Part shown: positions 8,061-15,890 of the stretch, in pieces | Layout of the letters: every line of letters begins with the position of its first letter | How positions within the stretch are numbered: position 1 is the stretch's first letter | Source of the DNA: JBMOUD01 sp049319665 | Lineage (GTDB): Bacteria > Pseudomonadota > Gammaproteobacteria > Enterobacterales > Enterobacteriaceae | Length of the DNA: 64,000 bases | Assembly: GCF_049319665.1 (NCBI RefSeq) | Contig: NZ_JBMOUD010000001.1 | Span: 248,001-312,000, forward strand | Direction of reading: 5' to 3' | Notes under the pieces: model-generated | What the model saw: only the letters and a program-made list of their open reading frames with translations | The model's database searches: none | What the model was told of the DNA's origin: nothing | Made by a program: the position numbers and the translations under genes

Positions 8061-9542
8061 CTAATTAAGGCTAAAACCGGTACTTAATCTCAATTCAACT
8101 TGCTGTCGATACAACTGTCGGTATAGCGCTAGCCGCTCCGCCAGCATTGGTGCATTTTCCGCATTAGGCAGAAAACGTCTGGCAACGGGGGGCTTGCTAC
8201 AAACTTGATTGATATCACCCCCTGCTGCCAGCCAGCCCAAGCGTGCTGCGCCTAATGCGCCGCCTGCTTCACCGCCGACGTGGGTGACAATCGGTAGCGA
8301 TAACACATCGGCAATCAGCTGCGCCCAGCGGTCGCTGCGTGCGCCGCCGCCAACGAGTGAACACTGTTGCAGCGTGGTACCCGCTTGTTTCATCACTTCT
8401 AAGCCGTCAGCCATACCAAAGGCAACGCCTTCAATCACCGCATAACCTAAACTGGCGCGGTCGCTGTTGTGCGTCATACCGTGGAAAACGCCGGTAGCGA
8501 ACGGGTCGTTATGTGGCGTCCGTTCACCAGAAAGATAAGGCAGGAAAATAGGAGCCTGACGTTGCTGGGCTTGGCTCAGTTGCGCCACTTCTGCCAATAG
8601 CGTGGTTTCATTACTGCCAACCAACTGACAGAACCAACGTAAGGCGCTGGCGGCGGTGAGCATCACGCTCATCTGATGCCATAAATTGGGTAACGCATGG
8701 CAAAAAGCATGTACCGCCGATTGTGGGTTGGGGCGGAATTTATCATTGACCGCAAAGAGCACGCCGGAAGTCCCCAGAGAGATGAACGCATCCCCCGGAT
8801 TAACCGCACCAATGCCGACCGCGCTGGCGGCGTTGTCACCACCGCCTCCGGCAATCACTACATCATCGCCCAGACCCCAGGCGCGGGCGATGTCACTTTT
8901 TAATACACAAGTGGCATCGCTGCCTTCCGCCAGACGCGGCATATGATCGCGGGTTAATCCGCAGGCCGATAACAGCGAGTCTGACCAATCACGCTTGCCA
9001 ACGTCTAACCACAAGGTACCGGCCGCGTCTGACATATCCGAGACTTTCTCGCCGCTCATCATCCAGCGCAGATAGTCTTTAGGCAGCAATACGCTGGCGA
9101 CGTGCTGGAAAATTTCCGGTTCATGTTTTGCTACCCATAACAGCTTGGGCGCGGTAAAACCGGGCATCGCCAGATTACCGGCGATGTCATGTAATTCTGG
9201 CGCGATGCGGGTTAGCTGCTCACACTGCGCGGCGCTGCGCGTGTCATTCCATAACATCGCCGGGCGTAGCACGCTGCCTTCGCGACTGAGCAATACCGCG
9301 CCGTGCATCTGTCCTGATAAACCAATCGCCTTAATCTCTGCCCATTGCTCAGGCAACTTGGCGCGTAGCTGGCTTATTACGCTGTGCGTGGCCTGCCACC
9401 AGCTTTGCGGATTTTGTTCCGCCCAGTGTGGGTGAGGGCGTTGCACGGTCAGTGGTTCACCGGCGCTGGCGAGCACCGCGCCCTGTGCATCGATAACTAA
9501 TGCTTTGATTTCTGAGGTGCCTAAATCGATTCCGAGATACAT
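8061..9542 (-). CDS. dalK: D-xylulose kinase of the arabinitol operon (DalK/XylB-like)
   Basis: A 493-aa FGGY-family carbohydrate kinase. It starts MYLGIDLGTSEIKA (ATPase phosphate-1 loop), has GLSGQMHG at about residue 77 and WNDTRS at about 105 (sugar-binding signatures of xylulokinases), and GGGARSDRWAQ near residue 400. It phosphorylates the D-xylulose made by DalD, for entry into the pentose phosphate pathway. A longer frame starts at 9578, but the ATG at 9542 is preceded by GGGGAGAGAA and gives the family's normal N-terminus. It lies 25 bp after dalD, so the two are co-transcribed. Confidence 0.9.
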   Translation of the reverse strand: MYLGIDLGTSEIKALVIDAQGAVLASAGEPLTVQRPHPHWAEQNPQSWWQATHSVISQLRAKLPEQWAEIKAIGLSGQMHGAVLLSREGSVLRPAMLWNDTRSAAQCEQLTRIAPELHDIAGNLAMPGFTAPKLLWVAKHEPEIFQHVASVLLPKDYLRWMMSGEKVSDMSDAAGTLWLDVGKRDWSDSLLSACGLTRDHMPRLAEGSDATCVLKSDIARAWGLGDDVVIAGGGGDNAASAVGIGAVNPGDAFISLGTSGVLFAVNDKFRPNPQSAVHAFCHALPNLWHQMSVMLTAASALRWFCQLVGSNETTLLAEVAQLSQAQQRQAPIFLPYLSGERTPHNDPFATGVFHGMTHNSDRASLGYAVIEGVAFGMADGLEVMKQAGTTLQQCSLVGGGARSDRWAQLIADVLSLPIVTHVGGEAGGALGAARLGWLAAGGDINQVCSKPPVARRFLPNAENAPMLAERLALYRQLYRQQVELRLSTGFSLN

Positions 9543-9567
9543 TTCTCTCCCCTTATTCGATGCGTGA

Positions 9568-10959
9568 TTACTGGGCATTTGCCAGCCATTGATTCACTTT
9601 AGAGACTGATTCACGCAATAGTAGAGAGAAATCCTTATCTTTGGCTAAATCAGCGAACAGTTTTTCATCGCTGGCAAAGACGGCGATAGGATCGGGTGAC
9701 GTAAACATGGCATGCACCGCCTGCGGGTCAAAAATGCCGTCCTGGTACTCATAAGGCAGCAGATTTTGATGCCAACGTTGCATAAAGACGAAGAACAGAG
9801 CTGGTAACATGCTGCTGGCGTGCGGCGTTTTCCCACGTTGGTAGCACTCTTGCAGCGTTGGGGTAATAAAACCGGGGATCTTAGAGAAACCATCGGCGGC
9901 GACGCGCTGGTTGGTGTCCTGAATATAAGGGTTGCTGAAACGTTCTAACACCACATCACGATAAGCCGCCAGATCTAATGGGCTTGGGGAAAGAGAGGGG
10001 ATCACGTCTTCGGTGACATAGTCATAAGCCAGTTGGCGAATGGCGTCGTTACGTGTGCTTTCATCAATAAAACTGAGGCCAATCAGCGTACCGGCCCAGG
10101 CAATACAGCTGTGACTGGCATTGAGAATGCGGATTTTAGCTTCTTCATAGGCTAAAACTGAATCGACCATCTCTACGCCCACTTTCTCTAGCGCAGGACG
10201 TCCGGCGATAAAATCATCTTCAATTACCCACTGAATAAAAGATTCGCCCATGATTGGCGCGCGGTCTTTAAAACCGGTGGCAAGCGCTACGCGTTCGGCA
10301 ACGTCGGGTAACGGACGTGGTGTGATGCGGTCAACCATGGTATTGGGGCTGCGGGTGTTATTAGCAATCCAATCCAACAAATCATGTTGTTGACGCAGGG
10401 CTAAAAACTGCAATAAACCATGATGGAAGCGCTCACCGTTGTGGCGCAAATTATCGCAGTTAAGCAAGGTCACCTTGCCGCCACCGTGCGTTTTACGGCG
10501 TTGTAGAATATGGCTGATTGCCCCGTAAATGGTGCGGCAATCGCCGTTAAGATCGGCCTGAATATCGGCATTTTGCTGATTGAGGTTGAACTGATTATCC
10601 AGATAGTAACCGCTTTCTGTCACGGTAAAGGAAATCACCTTCGTTTCACTTTTAGCCCCTTGTTCAACCAGCGCCGCCAGTTCCTTATCCCATGGAATAA
10701 TCTTCTTGATAGACGTAATGGTTTCGTACTCACGCTCACCTTGCGGGGTGACAGTTTCTAGCACGTACTTGCCATCCTGTGCTTGTAGGGCGGACAACAC
10801 CGGTACGCCATCTTCACGAATATTGCCCAATGCAATTGACCATTCGGTATCACCCGCCAGAATCAAGCGATGCAGATACCACGCCTGATGCGCCCGATGG
10901 AATGAGCCGCTACCGATGTGCAACCAGACTGAGGGCGTTGAGGACAGAGTGTTATTCAT
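9568..10959 (-). CDS. dalD: D-arabinitol 4-dehydrogenase (DalD)
   Basis: A 463-aa long-chain mannitol-dehydrogenase-family polyol dehydrogenase. WLHIGSGSFHRAHQAWYLHRL at the start is the Rossmann loop of this family. FTVTESGYYLD, NCDNLRHNG, DRITPRP and the catalytic-region KIRILNASHSCIAW are all present. Similarity in these blocks is highest to Klebsiella DalD rather than MtlD or fructuronate reductase (UxuB). It oxidises D-arabinitol to D-xylulose with NAD. First gene of the operon and divergent from the SorC-type regulator. The neighbouring kinase and pentitol permease confirm the pathway. Confidence 0.9.
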   Translation of the reverse strand: MNNTLSSTPSVWLHIGSGSFHRAHQAWYLHRLILAGDTEWSIALGNIREDGVPVLSALQAQDGKYVLETVTPQGEREYETITSIKKIIPWDKELAALVEQGAKSETKVISFTVTESGYYLDNQFNLNQQNADIQADLNGDCRTIYGAISHILQRRKTHGGGKVTLLNCDNLRHNGERFHHGLLQFLALRQQHDLLDWIANNTRSPNTMVDRITPRPLPDVAERVALATGFKDRAPIMGESFIQWVIEDDFIAGRPALEKVGVEMVDSVLAYEEAKIRILNASHSCIAWAGTLIGLSFIDESTRNDAIRQLAYDYVTEDVIPSLSPSPLDLAAYRDVVLERFSNPYIQDTNQRVAADGFSKIPGFITPTLQECYQRGKTPHASSMLPALFFVFMQRWHQNLLPYEYQDGIFDPQAVHAMFTSPDPIAVFASDEKLFADLAKDKDFSLLLRESVSKVNQWLANAQ

Positions 10960-10981
10960 GGCGTTCTCCAGATAGATGATT

Positions 10982-11066
10982 TTGGGCTTAAGCTCTTAAT
11001 GTGGGCTTTTGCCCTAATTGCGATAATCTTAATGGAAGTTTTGCCCATCAAATGGGCTTTAGCTCA
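10982..11066. promoter_or_regulatory. Repeated TGGGCTT-type operator candidates in the dalD-dalR divergent region
   Basis: The 196-bp gap between dalD and the divergent regulator carries three like-oriented copies of TGGGCTTwwGC (from 10982, 11002 and 11052), plus an inverted TTTTGCCCAT at about 11039-11048 that pairs with the last copy. SorC-family regulators bind such repeated sites and respond to the phosphorylated sugar. The function is inferred from position. Confidence 0.5.
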
Positions 11067-11155
11067 CAAATCTGACAGATGCTGGCATAATAGGCTCTGC
11101 CAGAGGCGGGGGCGCGATAAGATAGAACTCGCGTAATGCAATGTTGGAGAGTGCT

Positions 11156-12100
11156 ATGAACAAGAACGATAAAAAAATGGATCAGGCTGCGCGAGCCGCG
11201 TGGCTGTACTTTGTTGGCGGTCAAACGCAACACGATATTGCCGACGCACTCGGTGTTTCTCGTCAAGTAGCGCAGCGGCTGGTCGCGAGCGCGATCGATA
11301 ACGGTTTAGTGAGCGTGCATATCAGCCATTCAGTGGGGCAGTGTATGGAACTGGCGGCGCAAATAAAAAAACGCTATGACCTCTCAGTATGCCAGGTGGT
11401 ACCGACGCAAGGGATGGAAAGTAGCGGTATTCAGCATGCGATTGCCGTTGCTGGCGCAGAGGTGATGACGCCGTTTATTCGTCAGGAACAGCCGATGATT
11501 ATTGGCGTGGGATCGGGGCGCAGCCTGAAAGCCGCGATTGCCGAACTTGACGATATCGAACGCCCGCAGCACAGCTGCGTGTCGTTGATTGGTGCGATTG
11601 CTTACGACGGTTCATGTACCCGTTACGATGTCCCGCTGTTATTGGCCGAGAAAACGCAGGGGCGTTATTTTATTCTGCCCGCACCGCTGTTTGCCGACAG
11701 CCCGGAGGATCACGCCAATTGGTCGAAACACCGTATTTATCGCACCGTCAGCGAGAAAGCCAGCCAGGCCGACGTCACTTTTGTTGGCATTGGCACCGTC
11801 GCTTACGGCTGCCCGTTGCACAAAGATGGCTTTATCTCCGAGCAGGAGATCGATGTACTGGTGGAACAGCGGGCAATAGCCGAAATCCTCGGCCACTTTA
11901 TTGATGAAAAGGGTCAGCGCATCGCCAGCGAACTCAATGCCCGTCATACCAGCGTTGGTATTGATGCCAAGCGAGGTAAGCCGGTGATAGCCTTTGCCGG
12001 TGGCGCAGAAAAGCATCAGGCAATCCGCGCCGCGCTAGTTGGCGGCTGGGTGAATGGGCTGGTGACGGATGAGCAGACGGCGCAGGCGTTGTTAGTGTAG
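11156..12100 (+). CDS. dalR: SorC/DeoR-type sugar-binding transcriptional regulator of the dal operon
   Basis: About 314 aa. An N-terminal sigma70-r4-like helix-turn-helix (FVGGQTQHDIADALGVSRQVAQRL) is followed by a SorC effector domain (GVGSGRSLKAAIAEL, VGIGTVAYGCPLHKDGF, AFAGGAEKHQAIRAAL). Regulators of this family sense phosphosugars. Divergence from dalD and the repeated operator-like sites between them support control of D-arabinitol use. The frame is open from 11141, but GGAGAG spaced before the ATG at 11156 decides the start. The gene ends at a good terminator. The dalR name is by function and position. Confidence 0.82.
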   Translation: MNKNDKKMDQAARAAWLYFVGGQTQHDIADALGVSRQVAQRLVASAIDNGLVSVHISHSVGQCMELAAQIKKRYDLSVCQVVPTQGMESSGIQHAIAVAGAEVMTPFIRQEQPMIIGVGSGRSLKAAIAELDDIERPQHSCVSLIGAIAYDGSCTRYDVPLLLAEKTQGRYFILPAPLFADSPEDHANWSKHRIYRTVSEKASQADVTFVGIGTVAYGCPLHKDGFISEQEIDVLVEQRAIAEILGHFIDEKGQRIASELNARHTSVGIDAKRGKPVIAFAGGAEKHQAIRAALVGGWVNGLVTDEQTAQALLV

Positions 12101-12121
12101 CCATCGGGAATCAGATCGTAG

Positions 12122-12150
12122 ATAGTCGCTGCCAATCGCGGCTATTTTTT
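12122..12150 (+). terminator. Rho-independent terminator after the SorC-family regulator
   Basis: ATAGTCGC (12122-12129) pairs with GCGGCTAT (12138-12145) with one G-T wobble and an 8-nt loop, followed by a run of six T. It slightly overlaps the end of the convergent kinase-like gene. Confidence 0.75.
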
Positions 12151-12684
12151 CTGTTGCGCCGCCAGTTGTTCCACAAATTCTTGTGCCTGTTTTGGCGTGC
12201 GCAGATGTACAAAGCGAATATGCTGATAAGCGGGATTGGCCATCAGCGCCAGATATTTTTTCCGGTTGCTGGCATAGGTTTTCAGCGTCCATAAGATAAT
12301 CGAATCGCGGCTAAAAAAGCTCTTTTTAAAGGTTTCACGATTACCTGTACCTGGCCAGATCTCATGCTGTTGCCAGGCGCGCGTGATTGCCCGTTTTAGT
12401 GCCTGATAAAAGGTGCGGATAAAGCTGTAATCCAGCCAGACAATCATATCGACATGGCGCCATTTTATCGGCTGGGTACGCGTATAATTACCGTCAGTCA
12501 CCCAATCTGGCACAGACAGCGCATGCTCAACGGCAGTAAACAACTCCTCATCACTGCTTTCTCCCCAATTGGCTTTCCAATATAGCCTGTCCATTTCGAT
12601 ATAGGGGATAGCCAAGCGCGCAGCCAGTTGGCGGGAAAGGGTAGATTTACCGCTGCCGCTGGTACCAATGACATTAATTTTCAT
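12142..12684 (-). CDS. P-loop NTPase of the FlaR/adenylate-kinase-like family
   Basis: A 180-aa cytoplasmic protein with a Walker A motif GTSGSGKST at residues 8-16, DRLYWKANW (the family's substrate-side segment) at about 33, WVTDGNYT and DMIVWLDY (Walker B-like). Proteins like this are annotated as AAA ATPases or 'topology modulation' kinases. They are probably small-molecule or nucleotide kinases of unknown substrate. Stand-alone, convergent with the SorC-family regulator gene and running away from the lipoprotein gene. Composition is normal for the chromosome, so I take it as the last core gene before the accessory region. Confidence 0.75.
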   Translation of the reverse strand: MKINVIGTSGSGKSTLSRQLAARLAIPYIEMDRLYWKANWGESSDEELFTAVEHALSVPDWVTDGNYTRTQPIKWRHVDMIVWLDYSFIRTFYQALKRAITRAWQQHEIWPGTGNRETFKKSFFSRDSIILWTLKTYASNRKKYLALMANPAYQHIRFVHLRTPKQAQEFVEQLAAQQKK

Positions 12685-12977
12685 GCTCGGTCTCTATTTG
12701 CTTTAATTAAATGAGGCAACGTGAAGTAAAGGAATATGGGGAAACGAGTGAATTGTATTCTATCCAATAAAAATCTGAATACAGAAAGGTAAATAAACGA
12801 GGGGGGATGATAGCTGCTAAATGTCGTGATGTCGTGGCGGCTAAGGTTTGCTCTTATCATGTCAACGTTGGACCTGATGGTTGCACCGCGTCAGTGCTAC
12901 AACTGATGTGACGAAAGATCATAATTTGTCTACAATCCGCCGTTTAACTTTGGGTTTACCACCTCTATGGGATAGCA

Positions 12978-13418
12978 ATGCGTAAAATATTAGTATTACT
13001 ACTTAGCCTATTACTTACCGGATGTATTAACTTAAGCTCACCACAAGGTGCACAATACAAAGCGGAGTACGCTAACCGTCTGGATATCCGTACCCAGAAT
13101 GTCTATAGATTTATGAATAAAGCGGTTAGGCCGATGGGCGATAGTAATGCGCAGGACGACTATCTGGCAGGTTTCTTCTCTCTTAGCGGCGCGGAAAATT
13201 CAATACTAGAGCTGCGTTTTAATTATCCAGCGAAATCACTACAGGTAACATCGTTGGATAGACAAAACCACGTTATTGCTGAAAGAACATATCTTCTACT
13301 CGACAAGTCGGAAGCTCCGCCAACTAACAAAGATATTGATTACTTCTATCTGACAAAAGATGGAGAGTGTAGCGGTAAACTTAAACTGTCCACCGGATTA
13401 GAGTTTTTCCAGTATTGA
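12978..13418 (+). CDS. Small lipoprotein of unknown function
   Basis: 146 aa with a lipoprotein signal peptide: MRK, a leucine-rich core and the lipobox L-T-G-C16. The mature protein is small, soluble and lacks a domain I recognise. It should be anchored in the outer or inner membrane facing the periplasm; N17 does not give the classical Asp+2 retention signal, so the outer membrane is more likely. The stop is followed within two bases by a decayed IS3-family transposase, so the original C-terminus or downstream region may have been altered by insertion. Confidence 0.65.
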   Translation: MRKILVLLLSLLLTGCINLSSPQGAQYKAEYANRLDIRTQNVYRFMNKAVRPMGDSNAQDDYLAGFFSLSGAENSILELRFNYPAKSLQVTSLDRQNHVIAERTYLLLDKSEAPPTNKDIDYFYLTKDGECSGKLKLSTGLEFFQY

Positions 13419-13419
13419 T

Positions 13420-13600
13420 TTATCGATTCTTTTGGTAGCAATCCACGTTATATTCGTGCGGCCTGAATGCGCTGTAATATCCAACGATATAGTCCGTTAT
13501 TGCATGGGCTGCGTCGCTGAAGCTTATGTAACCCGTCACCGGCATTCACTCATTCTTCAGGCTTCGGAAGAAGTGTTCCAGTTTGCTATCAATGCTCCTA
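13420..13600 (-). pseudogene. IS3-family transposase (OrfB) C-terminal remnant
   Basis: Read on the minus strand from about 13600 to a TAA at 13420-13422, one frame encodes LEHFFRSLKNE-stop-MPVTGY, then DYIVGYYSAFRPHEYN. This is the end of the DDE domain of IS3-group OrfB proteins (RFFRSLK-x-EW, GYY-x-x-x-RPH-x-YN). The conserved Trp codon has become TGA. Only about 60 codons remain, and no inverted repeats or OrfA are seen. Confidence 0.8.
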
Positions 13601-13639
13601 TGTCAAGAGCTGACGGTTGGCAGGCGCGGGTCAGATAAA

Positions 13640-14345
13640 ATCAGTAGAAAGAGATCACGGACGATACAGTGTTTTAGACATCTCAGGATCTCTTTGGTCG
13701 AAAGACCTTAACTGGCTCGTCTTTATAAATATATTTCTGTTCGCGGAACGCTACGCATACGTACAAGAGCTATGTCCACAGAGCATTACTCGCTTCGCGT
13801 GAGTTGCCACGGTTTTAATCAGTGTCTGACCGTCTTCCTTATGATGCCGGTAAAGGATTTATACCACAGAGCGATGCCAGTACAGCTCCATTTTTCAAAC
13901 GTATAGGGTTATTACCTGCAACTGCCAGCAGCGTAGAGGTTGTCTGTGGCCCTAGGCCAAACTGACTGCGAAGGTAATAAGCATATTTACGGGTCAGTTG
14001 ATCCAGTGATTCATCCAGTTCATTCAACTCTTCAGTAAGTGCAATCCATCTTTTAGCAAAGCTTTAAAGTGTACAACATATGGTCACGCGCATCGGAGAG
14101 GACTCCGACACTTAGCAGCTAATCAAGGCGGATACTCATTCGTATTGATTAGATTTCCTGAGTTAGTCGCGGACATCTTGCGAAGCACTGACCAGCAGCG
14201 CAAGAATATGGTTAATCGCCTAAATGCGGTCTTTTACTGCGTTAAGTCGGGCAACGCTAATCATCTGGAGAGCTTCACACACGTCGGACTGCATTTTTGG
14301 TATAGCCTTGCTGCTCCCTGAAGGAGCTGTTCGAGCCGTATTCTC
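13640..14345 (-). pseudogene. IS110-family transposase remnant
   Basis: On the minus strand one frame runs from about 14335 to 13839 and matches the linker and C-terminal transposase domain of IS110/IS1111 elements: LNAVKDRI-stop-AINHILALLVSASQ, SFAKRWIALTEEL, FGLGPQTTSTLLAVAGNNP, LASLCGINPLPAS. It is interrupted by at least five in-frame stops. After a frame change, matches continue toward 13640 (KTVRH, ALVRMRSVPRT, CLKHCIVR). The DEDD N-terminal catalytic part is missing. Inactive and old. Confidence 0.85.
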
Positions 14346-14524
14346 AGCATCCATGGATCTGACTTCCCTTTTAGGCGCCGTTTTGAGCTGTCTGGGCTAA
14401 CTTCAATAACATAAGTACAATTCATGTAAACCAGTTAGTGAAAACAATTACCTGCAAAATAATCAATAAGTTAGTTTAGTTGTAAGAAGTGGGGATTATA
14501 GGGTAGTGTCAGCCGCTGCCACTA

Positions 14525-15226
14525 CTACGGAAAAAGCTTTTTTGCCTCGCGAGGTGGATTAATGTGAGTTTCTATTTCTTTGATGTAATCTTCGAAAACC
14601 TTCAAGAACGCCAACAAAGCTCCCTCATGAAAAAGGACTTGTTCATTGTCTCTCCCAAGAAGATCGGGATGCTGTTCGAGAAGTCTTGTGATTTCTTGAA
14701 TATCTTGGTTTTCGTTGTTCACTAAACGAGCATCATTATGAGCGCAACTGTTTCTTAACTTTATAATTTTCTTGATTTCAGGATAAGCTCTAGAATTATT
14801 TAGACCAACTACTTTTTTTATAAATAAATGTCCTCTTTCGAAGCCTGCTCCCTTTAAATCGTTAAGTTTAATATTTATTGAGTGTCTTTTTGAGTAACTA
14901 ATACAGAACTTTTCAACTTCGTGCTCTAAAAGACCAACGATTGTTAACAAAGCAGAACGTCGCATGATGCTTGGGTAATATCTCTTAAATATGTCATCAA
15001 GATTTACCGCCTGATCATCAATTCCCATGTAGCTATCAATAGCTATATAAATATCATCTTCCGAATATTCTTCAACAACAAATGTTTCAGGTCCTTCGGT
15101 TTCGTATTTAGTTATGCTATCTGTGATTGAAGCTTCTGTTTGATCAATAAAGCCATGTAACAACATAATATTAAAACCAAAGTCATGTATAGGGATATGT
15201 CCAGCCTTATTAATCAATTTGAGCAT
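14525..15226 (-). CDS. HEPN-like protein of unknown function in a prophage/IS relic zone
   Basis: 233 aa, AT-rich and mostly helical in appearance, with no signal peptide or membrane segment. Residues 158-163 read R-N-S-C-A-H, the Rx4-6H motif of HEPN RNases, followed by N-D and set in a helix-rich second half (SALLTIVGLLEHEVEKFC before it). The frame opens at a TTG at 15244, but AAAAGG seven bases before the ATG at 15226 marks that start. It is intact although surrounded by decayed mobile genes, which suggests selection or recent arrival. It could be an abortive-infection or toxin-type RNase; a plain structural HEPN-fold protein is also possible. Confidence 0.55.
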   Translation of the reverse strand: MLKLINKAGHIPIHDFGFNIMLLHGFIDQTEASITDSITKYETEGPETFVVEEYSEDDIYIAIDSYMGIDDQAVNLDDIFKRYYPSIMRRSALLTIVGLLEHEVEKFCISYSKRHSINIKLNDLKGAGFERGHLFIKKVVGLNNSRAYPEIKKIIKLRNSCAHNDARLVNNENQDIQEITRLLEQHPDLLGRDNEQVLFHEGALLAFLKVFEDYIKEIETHINPPREAKKLFP

Positions 15227-15260
15227 ATAGAAACCTTTTATCAATGATATTTCGAGTATG

Positions 15261-15480
15261 TTACGACTTTAATATACTATCTTCAACTGGGTAGAATGAC
15301 ATTGTTGCTAATGGATTAAAGCGCAGGGCGGTTTCAAGATGATCAGGAGCCAAGTGAGCATAACGCATGGTCATTTTTATATCGTGATGGTCCAAAATTT
15401 TCTGAAGGGCAAAAATGTTCACGCCTGAAATCATAAAGTGTGCTGCAAAATTATGGCGTATAACGTGGATAATCTGCATA
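15261..15480 (-). pseudogene. P2-like phage integrase, C-terminal fragment
   Basis: The minus-strand frame encodes IHVIRHNFAAHFMISGVNIFALQKILDH, then IKMTMRYAHLAPDHLE. This is the R-H-x-F...Y end of P2-type tyrosine recombinases, including the nucleophile Tyr in MRYAH. Homology begins at the H-V-x-R-H box, exactly where plus-strand gpS homology starts. The upstream codons of the open frame are therefore gpS DNA read backwards, and the fragment was joined to phage tail DNA by deletion. Non-functional. Confidence 0.8.
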
Positions 15481-15833
15481 AGGCTGACGAGTGGCTGGCG
15501 GCCCTGCTGGCGAATCTGGAGCCTGCCGGACGTCAGCGCATGATGCGCAAGTTGGCGTAGGAGCTTCGAAGGAATCAGCAGCAGATCATCATGCTGCAAC
15601 GCAACCCTGACGGCAGCGGATACGAACCGCGAAAAGTGACTGCCCGAACAAAAAAAAAGGGCGTATCAAGCGGCAGGAGTATTCGAAGATGCGCACGACC
15701 AAATAACTAAAAACTTCAGCCAGCGCGGACTCGGCCAGCGTCATTATGGTTTGTGTGATCGGGTTAGTCGCAAGGGTCTAGGGGACCGCTACGCCAAGCA
15801 TCGATTACTCGGGTTCAACAACAAAACCGATAG
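15467..15833 (+). pseudogene. P2 gpS-like tail completion protein, decayed
   Basis: The plus strand encodes ADEWLAALLANLEPAGRQRMMRKLA, a stop, then RRNQQQIIMLQRNPDGSGYEPRK, a frameshift after a poly-A run near 15655, YSKMRTTK, another stop, and finally HYGLCDRVSRKGLGDRYAKHRLLGF. These blocks are the phage virion morphogenesis (P2 gpS) family in order. A short internal deletion and several disruptions make it a pseudogene. It marks the late tail region of a former P2-like prophage. Confidence 0.85.
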
Positions 15834-15890
15834 GTTCAGAATATCTATTCTATAACGTGAACTATAAAATACATAAATGTCACCCGCTCA

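Noticed and set aside
13432..13802. Two short plus-strand frames after the lipoprotein gene
   Set aside because: They lie opposite the IS3 and IS110 transposase remnants, whose minus-strand homology explains the sequence.
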